The notes under the pieces are model-generated. The model was not told where the DNA came from and ran no database searches. It saw only the letters and a list, made by a program, of their open reading frames with translations. Made by a program: the position numbers and the translations under genes. This document shows, one piece after another, positions 17,667 through 27,726 of a stretch of DNA of 64,000 nucleotides; the first letter of the stretch is position 1, and each line of letters begins with the position of its first letter. This stretch comes from Sphingobium limneticum (GTDB lineage Bacteria > Pseudomonadota > Alphaproteobacteria > Sphingomonadales > Sphingomonadaceae), in assembly GCF_008710155.1 (NCBI RefSeq), contig NZ_VYPZ01000008.1, forward strand, positions 161,911 through 225,910, in the 5' to 3' direction.

Positions 17667-18335
17667 TCAGCGCGCGGCGGGGGGCAATGCAGCCTGAAGG
17701 ATCGACCAGCTCGATCCGTCCACCTTGGTCCCGTTGACGACGAAACCGGGCGTGCCGGTGATCTTGGCCTTGTTCCATGCCTCGTCCGTCATCGCCAGCA
17801 CCTGCTTCATCGACGCCGGATTGGCGACGCAGGCGTCCAGCTGCGCATTGGTGAAGCCACGCTTGTTCATCAGCGCGTACAGGCCGGTCTTCTGCCCGAT
17901 ATCCTTGAGCGCCGCGACCTGGTCGGCCGGCTTTTCGCCGCTGCCGTCATAGGCTTCGATCTTCTCCATCCAGGGCGTCTGGTTGGCGAACAGCGCCTCA
18001 TGATTGCCCATGAAACGGGCCGGGCCGCCGCAACGGGCGAGCAGCGCGGCGGTCAGGTCATATTTGTCGCGCACGGCGTTGCGCACTTCGACGCTGACCT
18101 TGCCGCCCTTCACATAGCCGGTCTTGAGCGGCGCGCTCGCTTCACCCACGAAATGGGCGCAATGCGAACAGGTATAGCTCACATATTCGACCAGCTTGGT
18201 CGCAGCGGCAGGATTGCCCATCAAATGGCCGCCGATCGGCGACAGCACGACCCGGCTCACCCAATTGGCGGCAGGCGCGGCGACCAGAGCGGCGGGAACG
18301 GCAAGCAAGGCAAGCGGCAGGAGCAGTTTCTTCAT
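17667..18335 (-). CDS. DsbA-like periplasmic thiol:disulfide oxidoreductase
   Basis: The 222-residue protein starts with a Sec signal (MKKLLLPLALLAVPAALVAAPAA) and has the same fold as its neighbour, with CSHC in YTCSHCAHFVGEA and a cis-Pro region TGTPGFVVNG. It probably oxidises or isomerises cysteines in exported proteins. ATG 18335 is chosen because it begins exactly at the signal peptide. It is adjacent to a lipoprotein paralogue (gap about 45 bases), so the two probably arose by tandem duplication. Confidence 0.87.
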   Translation of the reverse strand: MKKLLLPLALLAVPAALVAAPAANWVSRVVLSPIGGHLMGNPAAATKLVEYVSYTCSHCAHFVGEASAPLKTGYVKGGKVSVEVRNAVRDKYDLTAALLARCGGPARFMGNHEALFANQTPWMEKIEAYDGSGEKPADQVAALKDIGQKTGLYALMNKRGFTNAQLDACVANPASMKQVLAMTDEAWNKAKITGTPGFVVNGTKVDGSSWSILQAALPPAAR

Positions 18336-18428
18336 GGGGCGCGTCCGTAGAAAGGCTCCGCTGAACCGGAGCCGAATAGGGGTCATGTGCGGCGAATGAA
18401 CGGCTGTGCCATCCGGTCAGCCACCACT

Positions 18429-18971
18429 CTAGTTAATTTTCGGCAATCCGCTGCTGTTGGCAAGGCCCTGTGCCAGCGATTCCAGCACGGCGCGCAATTC
18501 CGGGTCGCCAATGTCGCGCAGCGAATCGCCCAGCTCGACCGGAATGGGCTTCAGGTTGCGGGGCGGCGGGCGACGTTCGGCCCGGGCCGGGGTGATTTCG
18601 CCCTGCCGCATCGCCACCTTGGCGACGGCGGCATAGCCAAAGAAGCGGTTCACCCGCTCGACGATGTCGGGCAGCATATGCTGGACCATCGGCGCATGGC
18701 CGCTCATCACCGTTAGCTGCAACGTGCCGCCAGCCTTTTGGCCCACCGGGAAGCGGATCGATTCGGGCGCGGAAATGCCGGCATAATGGCTGCCGACAAT
18801 CTCCGCCCAGCGGGTGACGATGCTGGATTGAACGAAGCCGAACTTGCGGAAGGCCGCGCGGCCGATATCCGGCATCAGGTCGGCGATCGCGCGCGGCGCG
18901 CCGGTGCGGGGACGCTCGGCCGGCGCCTTGGCACGACTCTTATATTTAGGGGGGGCCGGGCGTTCCGTCAT
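18429..18971 (-). CDS. DUF721 (DciA-like) protein
   Basis: The 180-residue protein has a basic, Pro-rich N-terminus and a DUF721 domain (about 30-120: GRAAFRKFGFVQSSIVTRWAEIVGSHYA, then LQLTVMSGHAPMVQHMLPDIVERVNRFFG). DUF721 includes DciA, the ancestral loader of the replicative helicase DnaB in bacteria without DnaC/DnaI; that role is likely but not proven here. It is divergent from mutY, separated by 26 bases that must hold both promoters. Confidence 0.85.
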   Translation of the reverse strand: MTERPAPPKYKSRAKAPAERPRTGAPRAIADLMPDIGRAAFRKFGFVQSSIVTRWAEIVGSHYAGISAPESIRFPVGQKAGGTLQLTVMSGHAPMVQHMLPDIVERVNRFFGYAAVAKVAMRQGEITPARAERRPPPRNLKPIPVELGDSLRDIGDPELRAVLESLAQGLANSSGLPKIN

Positions 18972-18997
18972 GACGCGCTACATGGCATAGGGCTGGC

Positions 18998-20065
18998 ATG
19001 CGCGTCGAGGGTAGAGACAGAAAAATCGCGGGCGACCTGCTCGCTCACTATGATGTGCATGCCCGGCGCCTGCCCTGGCGCGCGCCGCCCGGCAGCAACG
19101 CCGCCGACCCCTATCGGGTCTGGCTGTCGGAAGTGATGCTGCAACAGACGACGGTGGCCGCCGTCGGCCCCTATTTCGCGAAATTCACGGAACGCTGGCC
19201 GACGGTGCAGGATCTGGCCGCCGCCGAAGACGCCGACCTGATGGCCGCCTGGGCCGGGCTTGGCTATTATGCCCGCGCCCGCAACCTGCTCGCCTGTGCG
19301 CGGGCGGTGGCACGCGATCATGGCGGCATCTTCCCCGATACCGAGGACGGACTGCGCGCTCTACCCGGCGTGGGCGCCTATACCGCCGCCGCCGTCGCCG
19401 CGATCGCCTTTGGCCGGCGCGCGGTGGTGGTGGACGCCAATGTCGAGCGGGTGGTCGCCCGCCTCTTCGCGATCGCCACGCCCTTGCCCGCCGCCCGGCC
19501 CGCCATTCGCGAAGCCTGCGACCGCATCACCCCCGACGCCCGCGCCGGCGACTTCGCGCAGGCGATGATGGATCTGGGCGCGACCATCTGCACCGCCCGC
19601 AACCCCGCCTGCGGCATCTGCCCGATCCGCGCGGATTGCGCCGCCATACTGACCGCCGATCCTGCCGCTTATCCCGTCAAGCCGCCCAAGAAAACGCGCC
19701 CCCATCGCACCGGCCATGGCTGGTGGATCGAGCGGGATGGCAATGTCTGGCTGATCCGCCGTCCGGACAAGGGGCTGCTGGGCGGCATGCGCGCGCTTCC
19801 CAGCTCCGACTGGAGCGACGCGCCCGACGCCACTCCGCCGCTGAGGGCGCACTGGTCGACCATCGATGAGCCGGTCGCGCATGTCTTCACCCATTTCTCA
19901 CTAGCGCTGCGCGTCCACCATGCCCATGTGGGGGCGGAGATGACGCCGCCGGGCGCAGGCGAATGGTGGCCGATCGATCGGATCGGGGAGGCAGGATTGC
20001 CAACATTATTCGCCCGCGCGGCCGATGCGGTGAGGAAGGAAAGGCAAGCCAATGCACGGAACTGA
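18998..20065 (+). CDS. mutY: A/G-specific adenine glycosylase
   Basis: MutY removes adenine mispaired with 8-oxoguanine. The 355-residue protein has the helix-hairpin-helix GVGAYTAAAVAAIAFG, the catalytic Asp in VVVDANVERV, and the [4Fe-4S] ligands C198-x6-C205-x2-C208-x5-C214. The C-terminal part (about 235-345) is the NUDIX-like domain that reads 8-oxoG. ATG 18998 is close behind the divergent promoter. The gene overlaps nudC by 14 bases, implying coupling. Confidence 0.95.
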   Translation: MRVEGRDRKIAGDLLAHYDVHARRLPWRAPPGSNAADPYRVWLSEVMLQQTTVAAVGPYFAKFTERWPTVQDLAAAEDADLMAAWAGLGYYARARNLLACARAVARDHGGIFPDTEDGLRALPGVGAYTAAAVAAIAFGRRAVVVDANVERVVARLFAIATPLPAARPAIREACDRITPDARAGDFAQAMMDLGATICTARNPACGICPIRADCAAILTADPAAYPVKPPKKTRPHRTGHGWWIERDGNVWLIRRPDKGLLGGMRALPSSDWSDAPDATPPLRAHWSTIDEPVAHVFTHFSLALRVHHAHVGAEMTPPGAGEWWPIDRIGEAGLPTLFARAADAVRKERQANARN

Positions 20066-20990
20066 CCCGACCAACAGACAGGTGCCGGGCTTCGTCGGCA
20101 GCAGGCTGGACCGCGTCGACCCTATCCGCTCCAATCCTGCGCTGCTCGCCGAAACATTCGCCGATCCCGCCGCCCGCCTGCTGGTGCTCGACGGGCTGGA
20201 GCCGGTGGAGGTGGACGGCCATCTGCTGCTGGAACCGCTCGCCCCCGACGCCCATGTGGAGGATCATGTGCTGCTGGGGGTCGATCCGGCCGCCCGGCCG
20301 ATCTTCGCCCGGCTGGTCGCCGATCTTGGCCCGGCCCTCACCCCCACACCGCGCAGCCGCGCCATCGCCGGGCTGGTCCCGGCCGATGAGGTCGCGCTCT
20401 ACGGCACCGCGCGCAGCCTGGTCCATTGGCATGCCCGGCATCGCCATTGCTCGGTCTGCGGCGCGACCACCCGCCCGGTCAAGGCCGGCTGGTCGCGCAA
20501 ATGCGATGCCGACGCCTGCGCTGCCGAACATTTCCCCCGCACCGACCCCGTCGTCATCATGCTGGCCGAATATCGCGGGCGCATCCTGCTCGGTCGCCAG
20601 CATGCCTGGCCGCCCGGCCGCTATTCGGCGCTGGCCGGCTTCGTCGAACCGGGCGAGACGATCGAGGAAGCGGTCGCGCGCGAAGTGTTCGAGGAGGCCG
20701 GCGTCCGCGTCCATGATGTGCGCTATGTGATGAGCCAGCCCTGGCCCTTCCCTTCGTCCCTGATGATCGCCTGCATCGCCCAGGCGCAGGATGACGCCCT
20801 GACGCTGGATGAAACCGAGATCGAGGACGCCTTCTGGTGCGACGCCGACCAGGTGCGCGCGGCCATGGCCGGCGACCCCGACGCCCCTTTTCTCGCCCCG
20901 TCGCAAATGGCCGTCGCCTGGCACCTGCTCGACCATTGGCTGGCCGGCGTTGCGCCCCCCAGCCTTGTTCGCGCTGACGCAAGCGCGTAA
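20052..20990 (+). CDS. nudC: NADH pyrophosphatase / decapping Nudix hydrolase NudC
   Basis: NudC splits NAD(H) and removes NAD caps from RNA. The 312-residue protein has the N-terminal half typical of the family, a zinc ribbon starting with C133-x2-C136 (CSVCGATT), and a Nudix box at about 196-218 (GFVEPGETIEEAVAREVFEEAGV), followed by SQPWPFPSSLM, the NudC-specific SQPWPFPxS motif. Its start lies within mutY. Confidence 0.95.
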   Translation: MHGTDPTNRQVPGFVGSRLDRVDPIRSNPALLAETFADPAARLLVLDGLEPVEVDGHLLLEPLAPDAHVEDHVLLGVDPAARPIFARLVADLGPALTPTPRSRAIAGLVPADEVALYGTARSLVHWHARHRHCSVCGATTRPVKAGWSRKCDADACAAEHFPRTDPVVIMLAEYRGRILLGRQHAWPPGRYSALAGFVEPGETIEEAVAREVFEEAGVRVHDVRYVMSQPWPFPSSLMIACIAQAQDDALTLDETEIEDAFWCDADQVRAAMAGDPDAPFLAPSQMAVAWHLLDHWLAGVAPPSLVRADASA

Positions 20991-21034
20991 GGCCAACCCC
21001 TTCTTTCCCCATATTCGAGGACGATTTCCCCTCC

Positions 21035-22381
21035 ATGCTCAGCCTAGACGAAGCCCAGTCGCGCGCGCAGGATCTGGTCAACGCCGCGCGCAAGGCCGGG
21101 GCGGATGCCGCCGACGCCATTTACGCCTGCACCGCATCGACCAACGTGTCGGTCCGCCTGGGCGCGCTGGAGGATGTCGAACGGTCCGAGGGGGAGGAGA
21201 TCGGCCTGCGCGTCTTCATCGGCCAGCGGTCCGCCAGCATTTCGGCGTCGGACATGAATCCCGCGACGCTCGCCACGCTGGTCGATCGCAGCATCGCCAT
21301 GGCGCGCGAGGCACCCGAAGATCCTTATGCCGGCCTCGCGCCGGAAGATCGGTTGCTCAAGAAGCGTCCGCCTTCGCTCGACCTGACCGATGAGGAAGAG
21401 CCCGAACCCGCTATCTTACGCGAACGCGCGCTGATCGCGGAAGAAGCCGCGCGCAGCGTACCGGGCATCACCAACAGCGAAGGCGGCGGCGCATCCAACG
21501 GCCGCAGCCAGGTGGCGCTGGCCACAAGCCATGGCTTTGCCGGCGCCTATGCCGGCACCAGCCATGCGACCTGGGCCAGCGTGCTGGCCGGCGCCGGCGC
21601 CGACATGCAGCGCGACCATGCCAGCCACAGCGTCCGCCATCTGGAAGATCTGGACGATGCCGAATCGGTCGGCATCCGCGCGGGCCAACGGGCGGTGGCG
21701 CGGCTGAACCCCGTAAAGGTCGAAAGCGGCGTCATGCCGGTCATCTTCGATCCGCGCATCGGCGCCAGCCTGCTCGGCCATCTGATCGGCGGCATGGTCG
21801 GCCCGGCGATCGCCCGCCGCTCCAGCTTTCTGCTGGAATCGCTCGGCGAAGCTTTGTTCGATTCGGCGATCACCATCATCGACGATCCGCTGCTGCCGCG
21901 CGGCATGCGCTCGCGCCCGTTCGATGGCGAAGGACTGCCGGTGGACCGCCGCGCGCTGATCGACAAAGGCGTGCTGACCGGCTGGCTGATGGACAGCGCA
22001 TCGGCCCGTCAGCTGGGCCTGGAACCCACCGGCCATGCCAGCCGCGGCGGCAGCGGCGCGCCGGGCGCCAGCATCACCAACGTCCATATGGAGGCCGGCA
22101 CCATCTCGCCCGGCGACCTGATGGCGGACGTGACGCGCGGCCTCTACGTCACCGAACTGATCGGCATGGGCGTGAACGGCGTCACCGGCGATTATAGTCG
22201 CGGCGCTGCGGGCTTCCTGATCGAAAATGGCGCGGTGACCCATGCCGTGTCGGAAATCACCATCGCCAGCAATTTGAAGGCGATGTTCCGCGCCCTGACG
22301 CCGGCCAGCGACTTGCAATTCCGCTATGCCATGAACGTGCCGACGCTGCGCGTGGACGGGATGACCGTTGCCGGGGGATGA
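21035..22381 (+). CDS. pmbA: TldD/PmbA family protein (TldE subunit type)
   Basis: PmbA/TldE pairs with TldD to form a protease that processes small modified peptides and antitoxins. At 448 residues the length fits. The C-terminal pattern SRGGSGAPGASITNVHMEAG and GVNGVTGDYSRGAAGFLIENG is that of the TldE side; the HExxxH metal motif of TldD is absent, as expected for this subunit. No tldD is in the window. It overlaps the inositol monophosphatase-like gene by 14 bases. Confidence 0.92.
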   Translation: MLSLDEAQSRAQDLVNAARKAGADAADAIYACTASTNVSVRLGALEDVERSEGEEIGLRVFIGQRSASISASDMNPATLATLVDRSIAMAREAPEDPYAGLAPEDRLLKKRPPSLDLTDEEEPEPAILRERALIAEEAARSVPGITNSEGGGASNGRSQVALATSHGFAGAYAGTSHATWASVLAGAGADMQRDHASHSVRHLEDLDDAESVGIRAGQRAVARLNPVKVESGVMPVIFDPRIGASLLGHLIGGMVGPAIARRSSFLLESLGEALFDSAITIIDDPLLPRGMRSRPFDGEGLPVDRRALIDKGVLTGWLMDSASARQLGLEPTGHASRGGSGAPGASITNVHMEAGTISPGDLMADVTRGLYVTELIGMGVNGVTGDYSRGAAGFLIENGAVTHAVSEITIASNLKAMFRALTPASDLQFRYAMNVPTLRVDGMTVAGG

Positions 22382-23171
22382 TGCCTCTCTGCGCGCCGTC
22401 GTCTCCGCCGTGGCGGATGCGGCCGACCATGCGCTGACCCTGTGGGCCAATGGCGAAACGCGCGTTCGCCAGTGGGAAAAAGTGCCCGGCCATCCGGTGT
22501 GCGAGGCCGACCTGTCGGTCGACGCCATGCTGCGCGACCGCCTCTCGGCAATCGATCCGCAGGCCGGCTGGCTGTCGGAAGAGACAGCCGATACCGTGCA
22601 TCGCCTGGGCGTGCCGCGCGTCTGGGTGGTCGACCCGATCGACGGCACCCGCGACTATCTGCGCGGGCGACCGGGCTGGGCCGTGTCGGTGGCGCTGGTC
22701 GATCGGGGCGCGGTGACGCTCGGCATATTGGCCGCCCCGGCCCGCAACGAATTGTGGGTGGCGCAACTGGGCAAGGGCGCGACCCGCAACGGCGTGACGC
22801 TACAGGCAGGTTCCCGCAAAACCCTGCCGGGTGCGCGCGTCCCCGCCGAACAATTGCCCCGCATCGATCGCGATCTGGTGACGGTGGACAAGCCCAACAG
22901 CATCGCGCTGCGCATGGCGATGGTCGCCGCCGATGAGGCCGATCTGGTCGCAACCGTGCGCTGGGGCAATGAATGGGATGTCGCCGCCGCCGCGCTGATC
23001 GTGCAGGAGGCCGGCGGCACCGTGACCGATGCGCTGGGCGATCCCCTGCTGTTCAACCGGCCCCAGCCGACCGCCTTCGGCCTGCTCTGCGCCGCCCCCG
23101 GCATCCACGCCGCCGCCGTCGAGCGCCTCACCCCGCGCGCGCGCGAAATATTGGGCCAGCCGCAGGGTTAG
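22368..23171 (+). CDS. Inositol monophosphatase family protein (CysQ-like)
   Basis: The 267-residue protein belongs to the Mg-dependent, Li-sensitive phosphatase family. It shows LSEET (metal-binding Glu), WVVDPIDGTRDYLRG (the DPIDGT signature) and WGNEWDVAAAALIVQEAGG at the C-terminus. Family members dephosphorylate inositol phosphate or 3'-phosphoadenosine 5'-phosphate; substrate is uncertain, and CysQ-type activity is a reasonable guess. The TTG 22368 start overlaps pmbA; GTG 22410 is an alternative. Confidence 0.85.
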   Translation: MPGDDASLRAVVSAVADAADHALTLWANGETRVRQWEKVPGHPVCEADLSVDAMLRDRLSAIDPQAGWLSEETADTVHRLGVPRVWVVDPIDGTRDYLRGRPGWAVSVALVDRGAVTLGILAAPARNELWVAQLGKGATRNGVTLQAGSRKTLPGARVPAEQLPRIDRDLVTVDKPNSIALRMAMVAADEADLVATVRWGNEWDVAAAALIVQEAGGTVTDALGDPLLFNRPQPTAFGLLCAAPGIHAAAVERLTPRAREILGQPQG

Positions 23172-23219
23172 GCGGACAACGCGGTGCCCGAAGGCAATAG
23201 TCTGTCGATTTCGAAAAAC

Positions 23220-23294
23220 TGGAGCGGGCGAAGGGATTCGAACCCTCGACCCCAACCTTGGCAAGGTTGTGCTCTACCCCTGAGCTACGCCCGC
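23220..23294 (-). tRNA. tRNA-Gly (GCC), copy 1
   Basis: Reading on the minus strand, GCGGGCG pairs with CGCCCGC; the anticodon arm CAACC/GGTTG closes TTGCCAA (anticodon GCC); the T-loop is TTCGAAT and CCA is encoded. It is identical to the copy at 23348-23422. Confidence 0.97.
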
Positions 23295-23347
23295 TCGGGC
23301 GGCCGAAAAGTTTCCTTTTCAGCAAATGTGGCCAACTAGCAGAAAAC

Positions 23348-23422
23348 TGGAGCGGGCGAAGGGATTCGAACCCTCGACCCCAACCTTGGCAAGGTTGTGC
23401 TCTACCCCTGAGCTACGCCCGC
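23348..23422 (-). tRNA. tRNA-Gly (GCC), copy 2
   Basis: Same structure and sequence as the copy at 23220-23294, 53 bases away and transcribed first. The spacers also share a short motif (GGCCAACTAGCA), so this is a tandem duplication that included flanking DNA. Confidence 0.97.
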
Positions 23423-23761
23423 TCTTGGCGGCCGGGAGAGTGTGTCTCTCTCGGCGGGTGGCGGCCAACTAGCAAGGCTTTCCCAGATCGGCAAGGGGAA
23501 GAATTGCAGAAAAATGAAATCCGCGTTCTCGAGCGTAAAAAATCATCCTTTTCAGTGACTTGGCGCAGAGCAGAAAATCATCGCCTGACGCCGCCTTATG
23601 GCTGCCTGGCGAATCGGGCGGCAGCGCTCTGGGAAAAGATCGACTTGGCGCAGGCCGCCCATCTGCTAATCTGGCCCATATCTGTTTGCGGCGGGATCAT
23701 TTGCCGCCGCCCTTCGTACTGAACAAAAGCCTACAGGCCAAAACAGCAGGGAAGATCAACC
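23423..23761. other. Intergenic region between tRNA-Gly genes and paoA
   Basis: No gene is supported in these 339 bases. The left side must carry the minus-strand promoter of the tRNA-Gly pair; the right side the plus-strand promoter of paoABC. A stem near 23691-23712 (GCGGCG with CGCCGC) lies upstream of paoA. The TTGRCC-N3-GGT-N3-AT operator proposed for the downstream genes was not found here. Confidence 0.5.
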
Positions 23762-24388
23762 ATGTCGTCCGATCAACTGACGCGCCGCGGCCTGTTGCAG
23801 GGCAGCGCCGTGCTCGCCGCCGCCGCGCCCACCTTGTCAGCCGCAGCGCCGACGCCCAAGACCAGCGGAGCCAATGCCATGATGCCCGTCGAACTGACCG
23901 TCAACGGCCGCGAGGTGCATCTGCAACTCGACCCGCGCACCAGCCTGCTCGATGCGCTGCGCGAACATCTCCACCTGACTGGCACCAAGAAGGGCTGCGA
24001 CCATGGCCAGTGCGGCGCCTGCACCGTGATCGTGGAAGGCCGCCGGATCAACAGCTGCCTGACGCTGGCGGTGATGCATGACGGCGAGAAGGTGACGACG
24101 ATCGAAGGGCTGGGCACCTCCGACCATCTGCACGCCATGCAAAAGGCGTTCATCGTGCATGACGGCTATCAGTGCGGCTATTGCACGCCGGGCCAGATCT
24201 GCTCCGCCGTTTCGGTGCTGGAGGAGATAGAGGCAGGCATCCCCAGCCATGTGACCGCCGATCTGGACGATGTCGCGATCAGCGACGCCGAACTGCGCGA
24301 GCGGATGAGCGGCAATATCTGCCGCTGCGCCGCCTATCCCAATATCATCGCGGCGATGCGCGACGTCGCCGGGGAGGCAAAGGCATGA
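23762..24388 (+). CDS. paoA: Periplasmic aldehyde oxidoreductase, [2Fe-2S] subunit
   Basis: Small subunit of a xanthine dehydrogenase-family aldehyde oxidoreductase. The 208-residue protein starts with a Tat signal (TRRGLLQGS, then [12 protein letters not shown]), so the folded enzyme is exported. The mature part has a plant-type [2Fe-2S] site ([11 protein letters not shown]...NSC, about residues 80-100) and a second all-helical site (CGYCTPGQ and NICRCAAY). It is followed by paoB and paoC, each joined by an ATGA overlap. In E. coli the PaoABC enzyme detoxifies aromatic aldehydes. Confidence 0.92.
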   Translation: MSSDQLTRRGLLQGSAVLAAAAPTLSAAAPTPKTSGANAMMPVELTVNGREVHLQLDPRTSLLDALREHLHLTGTKKGCDHGQCGACTVIVEGRRINSCLTLAVMHDGEKVTTIEGLGTSDHLHAMQKAFIVHDGYQCGYCTPGQICSAVSVLEEIEAGIPSHVTADLDDVAISDAELRERMSGNICRCAAYPNIIAAMRDVAGEAKA

Positions 24389-25341
24389 GGCCCTTCACCT
24401 ACGAACGCGCGACCGATGTCGCAGCGGCAGCCAGGGCGGCCGGCTCGGTCCAGGGCGCCCGCTTCATCGCCGGCGGCACCAACCTGCTCGACCTGATGAA
24501 GCTCCAGATCGAAACGCCGACCCATCTGATCGACGTCAATCATCTGGGCCTCGACCGGATCGAAAGGACCGACGATGGCGGCCTGCGCATCGGCGCGCTG
24601 GTCCGCAATACGGATCTGGCCGCCGACAAGGCCGTGCGCCGCGACTATGCGGTGCTCAGCCGGGCGCTGCTGGCCGGCGCATCGGGGCAATTGCGCAACA
24701 AGGCGACGACCGGCGGCAACCTGCTGCAACGCACCCGCTGCCCCTATTTCTACGACACGCGCATGCCCTGCAACAAGCGCAAGGCCGGCAGCGGTTGCGG
24801 CGCGATGCAGGGGATGAGCCGGAGTCTCGCCATATTGGGCGTCAGCGACGCCTGCATCGCCCAGCATCCCAGCGATATGGCCGTCGCGATGCGCCTGCTC
24901 GACGCGCAGGTCGATACGATGAGCGCGGACGGCGTGGCGCGCGCCATCCCGATCGCCGACTTCCACCTTTTGCCCGGCGACACGCCGCACAAGGAAACGG
25001 CCTTGAAAGCCGGCGAGATCATTACGTCGGTGACATTGCCCAAGCCCATCGGCGGCACCCATGTCTATCGCAAGGTCCGCGACCGCGCCTCCTACGCCTT
25101 CGCTCTGGTGTCGGTCGCAGCGGTGTTCGACAAGGACGGCAGCGCCCGCTTCGCCTTCGGCGGCATCGGCGCCAAGCCATGGCGCACCCCAACGGCCGAC
25201 GCCGCCGCGAAACAGGGCGCCAAAGCCGTGGCGGAGGCGGCCCTGAGCGGCGCCCGCACCACCCATCATAACGACTTCAAGAAGCTGCTGGTCGAACGGA
25301 CATTGACGTCCCTCTACCGCCAGCGGGAGGCACGGGCATGA
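24385..25341 (+). CDS. paoB: Periplasmic aldehyde oxidoreductase, FAD-binding subunit
   Basis: The 318-residue protein is the FAD subunit (CO dehydrogenase flavoprotein-like): [13 protein letters not shown] near residue 28 binds FAD. The cysteine-rich insert [20 protein letters not shown] (near residue 120) is the extra [4Fe-4S] site characteristic of PaoB and related enzymes. ATG 24385 overlaps the paoA stop. It has no signal of its own and is expected to be carried out with PaoA. Confidence 0.9.
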   Translation: MRPFTYERATDVAAAARAAGSVQGARFIAGGTNLLDLMKLQIETPTHLIDVNHLGLDRIERTDDGGLRIGALVRNTDLAADKAVRRDYAVLSRALLAGASGQLRNKATTGGNLLQRTRCPYFYDTRMPCNKRKAGSGCGAMQGMSRSLAILGVSDACIAQHPSDMAVAMRLLDAQVDTMSADGVARAIPIADFHLLPGDTPHKETALKAGEIITSVTLPKPIGGTHVYRKVRDRASYAFALVSVAAVFDKDGSARFAFGGIGAKPWRTPTADAAAKQGAKAVAEAALSGARTTHHNDFKKLLVERTLTSLYRQREARA

Positions 25342-27530
25342 AGTTCGATACGCCAGCCGGCCCCAACCCGATCGATCGCGGCCGGGTGATCGGCATCCCC
25401 CATGATCGCATCGACGGCGCGGCCAAGGTCACGGGCAGCGCCCCCTATGCCTATGAACGGCACGACGCCGCCCCCAACGCCGCCTATGGCTGGATGGTCG
25501 GATCGGCCATCGCCAAGGGGCGGATCGCCGCCATGGACCTGCGCGCCGCCGAAGCCGCGCCGGGCGTGCTGGGCATCGTCACCCACGCCAATGCGGGGAA
25601 GCTGGGCAAGGGATCGATGAACACCGCGCCGCTGCTGGGCGGGCCGCAGGTGGACCATTATGAGCAGGCGGTCGCCCTGGTCATCGCCGACACGTTCGAA
25701 AATGCGCGCGACGCGGCCAAGCTGGTACGGATCGACTATGCGGCAGCGGATGGCCGGTTCGATCTGGCGGCCGATCAGGCGCGCGGGGTCAATCCCGGCA
25801 AGGATGCCGATACTGCGGCGGGCGATTTCGACGGCGGCTTCGCAAAGGCCGCCGTGAAGATCGACCAGCGCTACACCACGCCCGACCACAGCCATGCGAT
25901 GATGGAGCCCCACGCGACCACCGCCGCCTGGAATGGCGACAAGCTGACGCTGTGGACATCCAACCAGATGATCGCCTGGGGCGTGGGCGAAGTCGCCAAG
26001 ACGCTGGGCATCCCCAAGGATAATGTCCGCCTCGTCTCCCCCTATATCGGCGGCGGCTTCGGGTCGAAACTCTTCGTGCGCGCCGACGCGATCCTCGCCG
26101 CGCTGGGCGCGAAGCAGGTCGGTCGCCCGGTCAAGGTCGCCATCGCCCGGCATCAGATCCCCAACAACACCACCCACCGCCCCGCGACGATCCAGCGCAT
26201 CCGCATCGGCGCGAACAAGGACGGGGTGATCGACGCGATCGGGCATGAAGTCTGGTCGGGCGATCTGCCCGGCGGCGGCCCGGAAACGGCGGCGCAGCAG
26301 ACCCGCCTCCTCTATCGCGGACCGAACCGGATGACCGCGCACCGGCTGGTGACGCTCGACCTGCCGGAGGGCAACGCCATGCGCGCGCCCGGCGAAGCGG
26401 TCGGCCTATTGGCGCTGGAAATCGCGATGGACGAACTGGCCGAGGCCTGCAACGTCGATCCGGTCGAACTGCGCATCCGCAACGATGTGCAATATGATCC
26501 CGAAGCCGGCCCGCAGCGCCCCTTTTCCAGCCGCAAGCTGGTGGAATGCCTGCGCACGGGCGCCGACCATTTCGGCTGGGCCAAGCGCGACCCGAAACCG
26601 GGCCAGGTGCGTGACGGCCGCTGGATGGTCGGCATGGGCGTGGCGGCGGCGTTCCGCAACAATCTGGTGCAGAAATCCGGCGCCCGCATCGGTGTCGATG
26701 CAAAAGGTCGCATCATCGTCGAAACCGACATGACCGATATCGGCACCGGCAGCTATACCATCGTGGCGCAGACCGCGGCGGAAATGCTGGGCGTGACACT
26801 GGAGCAAGTGACGGTGCGCCTGGGCGACAGCCGCTTCCCGGTATCGGCCGGTTCGGGCGGCCAGTGGGGCGCGAACAGTGCGACCGCCGGCGTCTATGCC
26901 GCCGCCATGGCGCTGCGCGCGAAGCTGGCGGAACAGGCCGGCTACCCCGCCGATCAGGCCCTGTTCGAGGATGGCCTGGTCAAACTCGCCAATAAATCGC
27001 AGACGCTGGCATCGCTCGCCGGCCGCGACGGCCTCTGGGCCGAAGACAGTATGGACTATGGCGATCTCGACAAACGCTATGCGCAGGCGACATTCGGCGC
27101 GCATTTCTGCGAGGTCGGCGTCGATATCGACACCGCCGAAGTGCGCGTCCGCCGCATGGGCGGGGCCTTTGCCGCTGGGCGCATCCTCAACCCCAAATCG
27201 GCGCGCAGCCAGGTGATCGGTGCGATGACGATGGGCGTGGGCGCGGCGCTGATGGAAGCGCTGGACGTCGACACGCGCTTCGGCTTCTTCGTCAATCACG
27301 ACATGGCCGAATATATGGTGCCGGTCCATGCCGACATTCCCCAGCAGGATGTTCTCTTCATCGATGAGCTGGACGACAAAAGCTCCCCCATGAAGGCCAA
27401 GGGCGTCGGCGAACTGGGCATATGCGGGGCGGGCGCGGCGGTGGCCAACGCCATCTACAACGCCACCGGCCTTCGCTTGAGGGACTATCCGCTGACCATC
27501 GACAAGCTGTTGAAAGCGCAGGCGGCTTGA
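25338..27530 (+). CDS. paoC: Periplasmic aldehyde oxidoreductase, molybdenum subunit
   Basis: The 730-residue subunit binds the molybdopterin cofactor and oxidises the aldehyde. It has the aldehyde oxidase/xanthine dehydrogenase N-terminal domain (about 15-130), the YIGGGFGSK cofactor loop near 235 and the catalytic glutamate at E692 in [12 protein letters not shown], just before the C-terminus. It overlaps paoB (ATGA). The dedicated maturation chaperone (PaoD/XdhC type) is not in the window. A 22-bp inverted repeat follows the stop. Aldehydes made by the PQQ alcohol dehydrogenase of the same region are likely substrates, by inference. Confidence 0.93.
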   Translation: MKFDTPAGPNPIDRGRVIGIPHDRIDGAAKVTGSAPYAYERHDAAPNAAYGWMVGSAIAKGRIAAMDLRAAEAAPGVLGIVTHANAGKLGKGSMNTAPLLGGPQVDHYEQAVALVIADTFENARDAAKLVRIDYAAADGRFDLAADQARGVNPGKDADTAAGDFDGGFAKAAVKIDQRYTTPDHSHAMMEPHATTAAWNGDKLTLWTSNQMIAWGVGEVAKTLGIPKDNVRLVSPYIGGGFGSKLFVRADAILAALGAKQVGRPVKVAIARHQIPNNTTHRPATIQRIRIGANKDGVIDAIGHEVWSGDLPGGGPETAAQQTRLLYRGPNRMTAHRLVTLDLPEGNAMRAPGEAVGLLALEIAMDELAEACNVDPVELRIRNDVQYDPEAGPQRPFSSRKLVECLRTGADHFGWAKRDPKPGQVRDGRWMVGMGVAAAFRNNLVQKSGARIGVDAKGRIIVETDMTDIGTGSYTIVAQTAAEMLGVTLEQVTVRLGDSRFPVSAGSGGQWGANSATAGVYAAAMALRAKLAEQAGYPADQALFEDGLVKLANKSQTLASLAGRDGLWAEDSMDYGDLDKRYAQATFGAHFCEVGVDIDTAEVRVRRMGGAFAAGRILNPKSARSQVIGAMTMGVGAALMEALDVDTRFGFFVNHDMAEYMVPVHADIPQQDVLFIDELDDKSSPMKAKGVGELGICGAGAAVANAIYNATGLRLRDYPLTIDKLLKAQAA

Positions 27531-27560
27531 ATTTTTGATGCGCCTCACGGCGCATAGCCC

Positions 27561-27636
27561 GCACCGGCCCGCACCCCCACCCGTCCACCCATCAGGATAC
27601 TGCCGTAGGCGGTCGGGTGGGTGTGCGGGCCGGTGC
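27561..27636. repeat. Long inverted repeat between paoC and TonB receptor
   Basis: Two 22-base arms (27561-27582 and 27615-27636) pair with one mismatch around about 32 bases. There is no T-tract after it, so it may be a Rho-dependent stop, an mRNA stabiliser or a repeat unit rather than an intrinsic terminator. Confidence 0.7.
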
Positions 27637-27650
27637 TGTAAATCAAGGAC

Positions 27651-27667
27651 TTGACCCAAGGTATAAT
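27651..27667 (+). promoter_or_regulatory. Proposed operator, site 1 (TonB receptor)
   Basis: TTGACCCAAGGTATAAT matches TTGRCC-N3-GGT-N3-AT, the sequence found before the quinoprotein genes (sites at 32301, 32881, 43248, 44627). It lies 59 bases before the receptor start. The regulator is not known; the LuxR-type protein of this region is the obvious candidate. Confidence 0.55.
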
Positions 27668-27726
27668 GGAGCGCCGCCCGGCCCGCCCCTACCCTCCCCG
27701 CCAAAGACGGATGGGGAGAGGACAGG

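Noticed and set aside
23220..23422. Duplicated tRNA-Gly genes as a phage or island attachment site
   Set aside because: Both copies are full-length and functional-looking, and no integrase, excisionase or GC shift is nearby. A simple tandem duplication is enough.
27651..27667. TTGACC and TATAAT in operator site 1 read as a -35/-10 promoter
   Set aside because: They are only 5 bases apart, far short of the 16-18 needed. The match to four other sites explains the sequence better.
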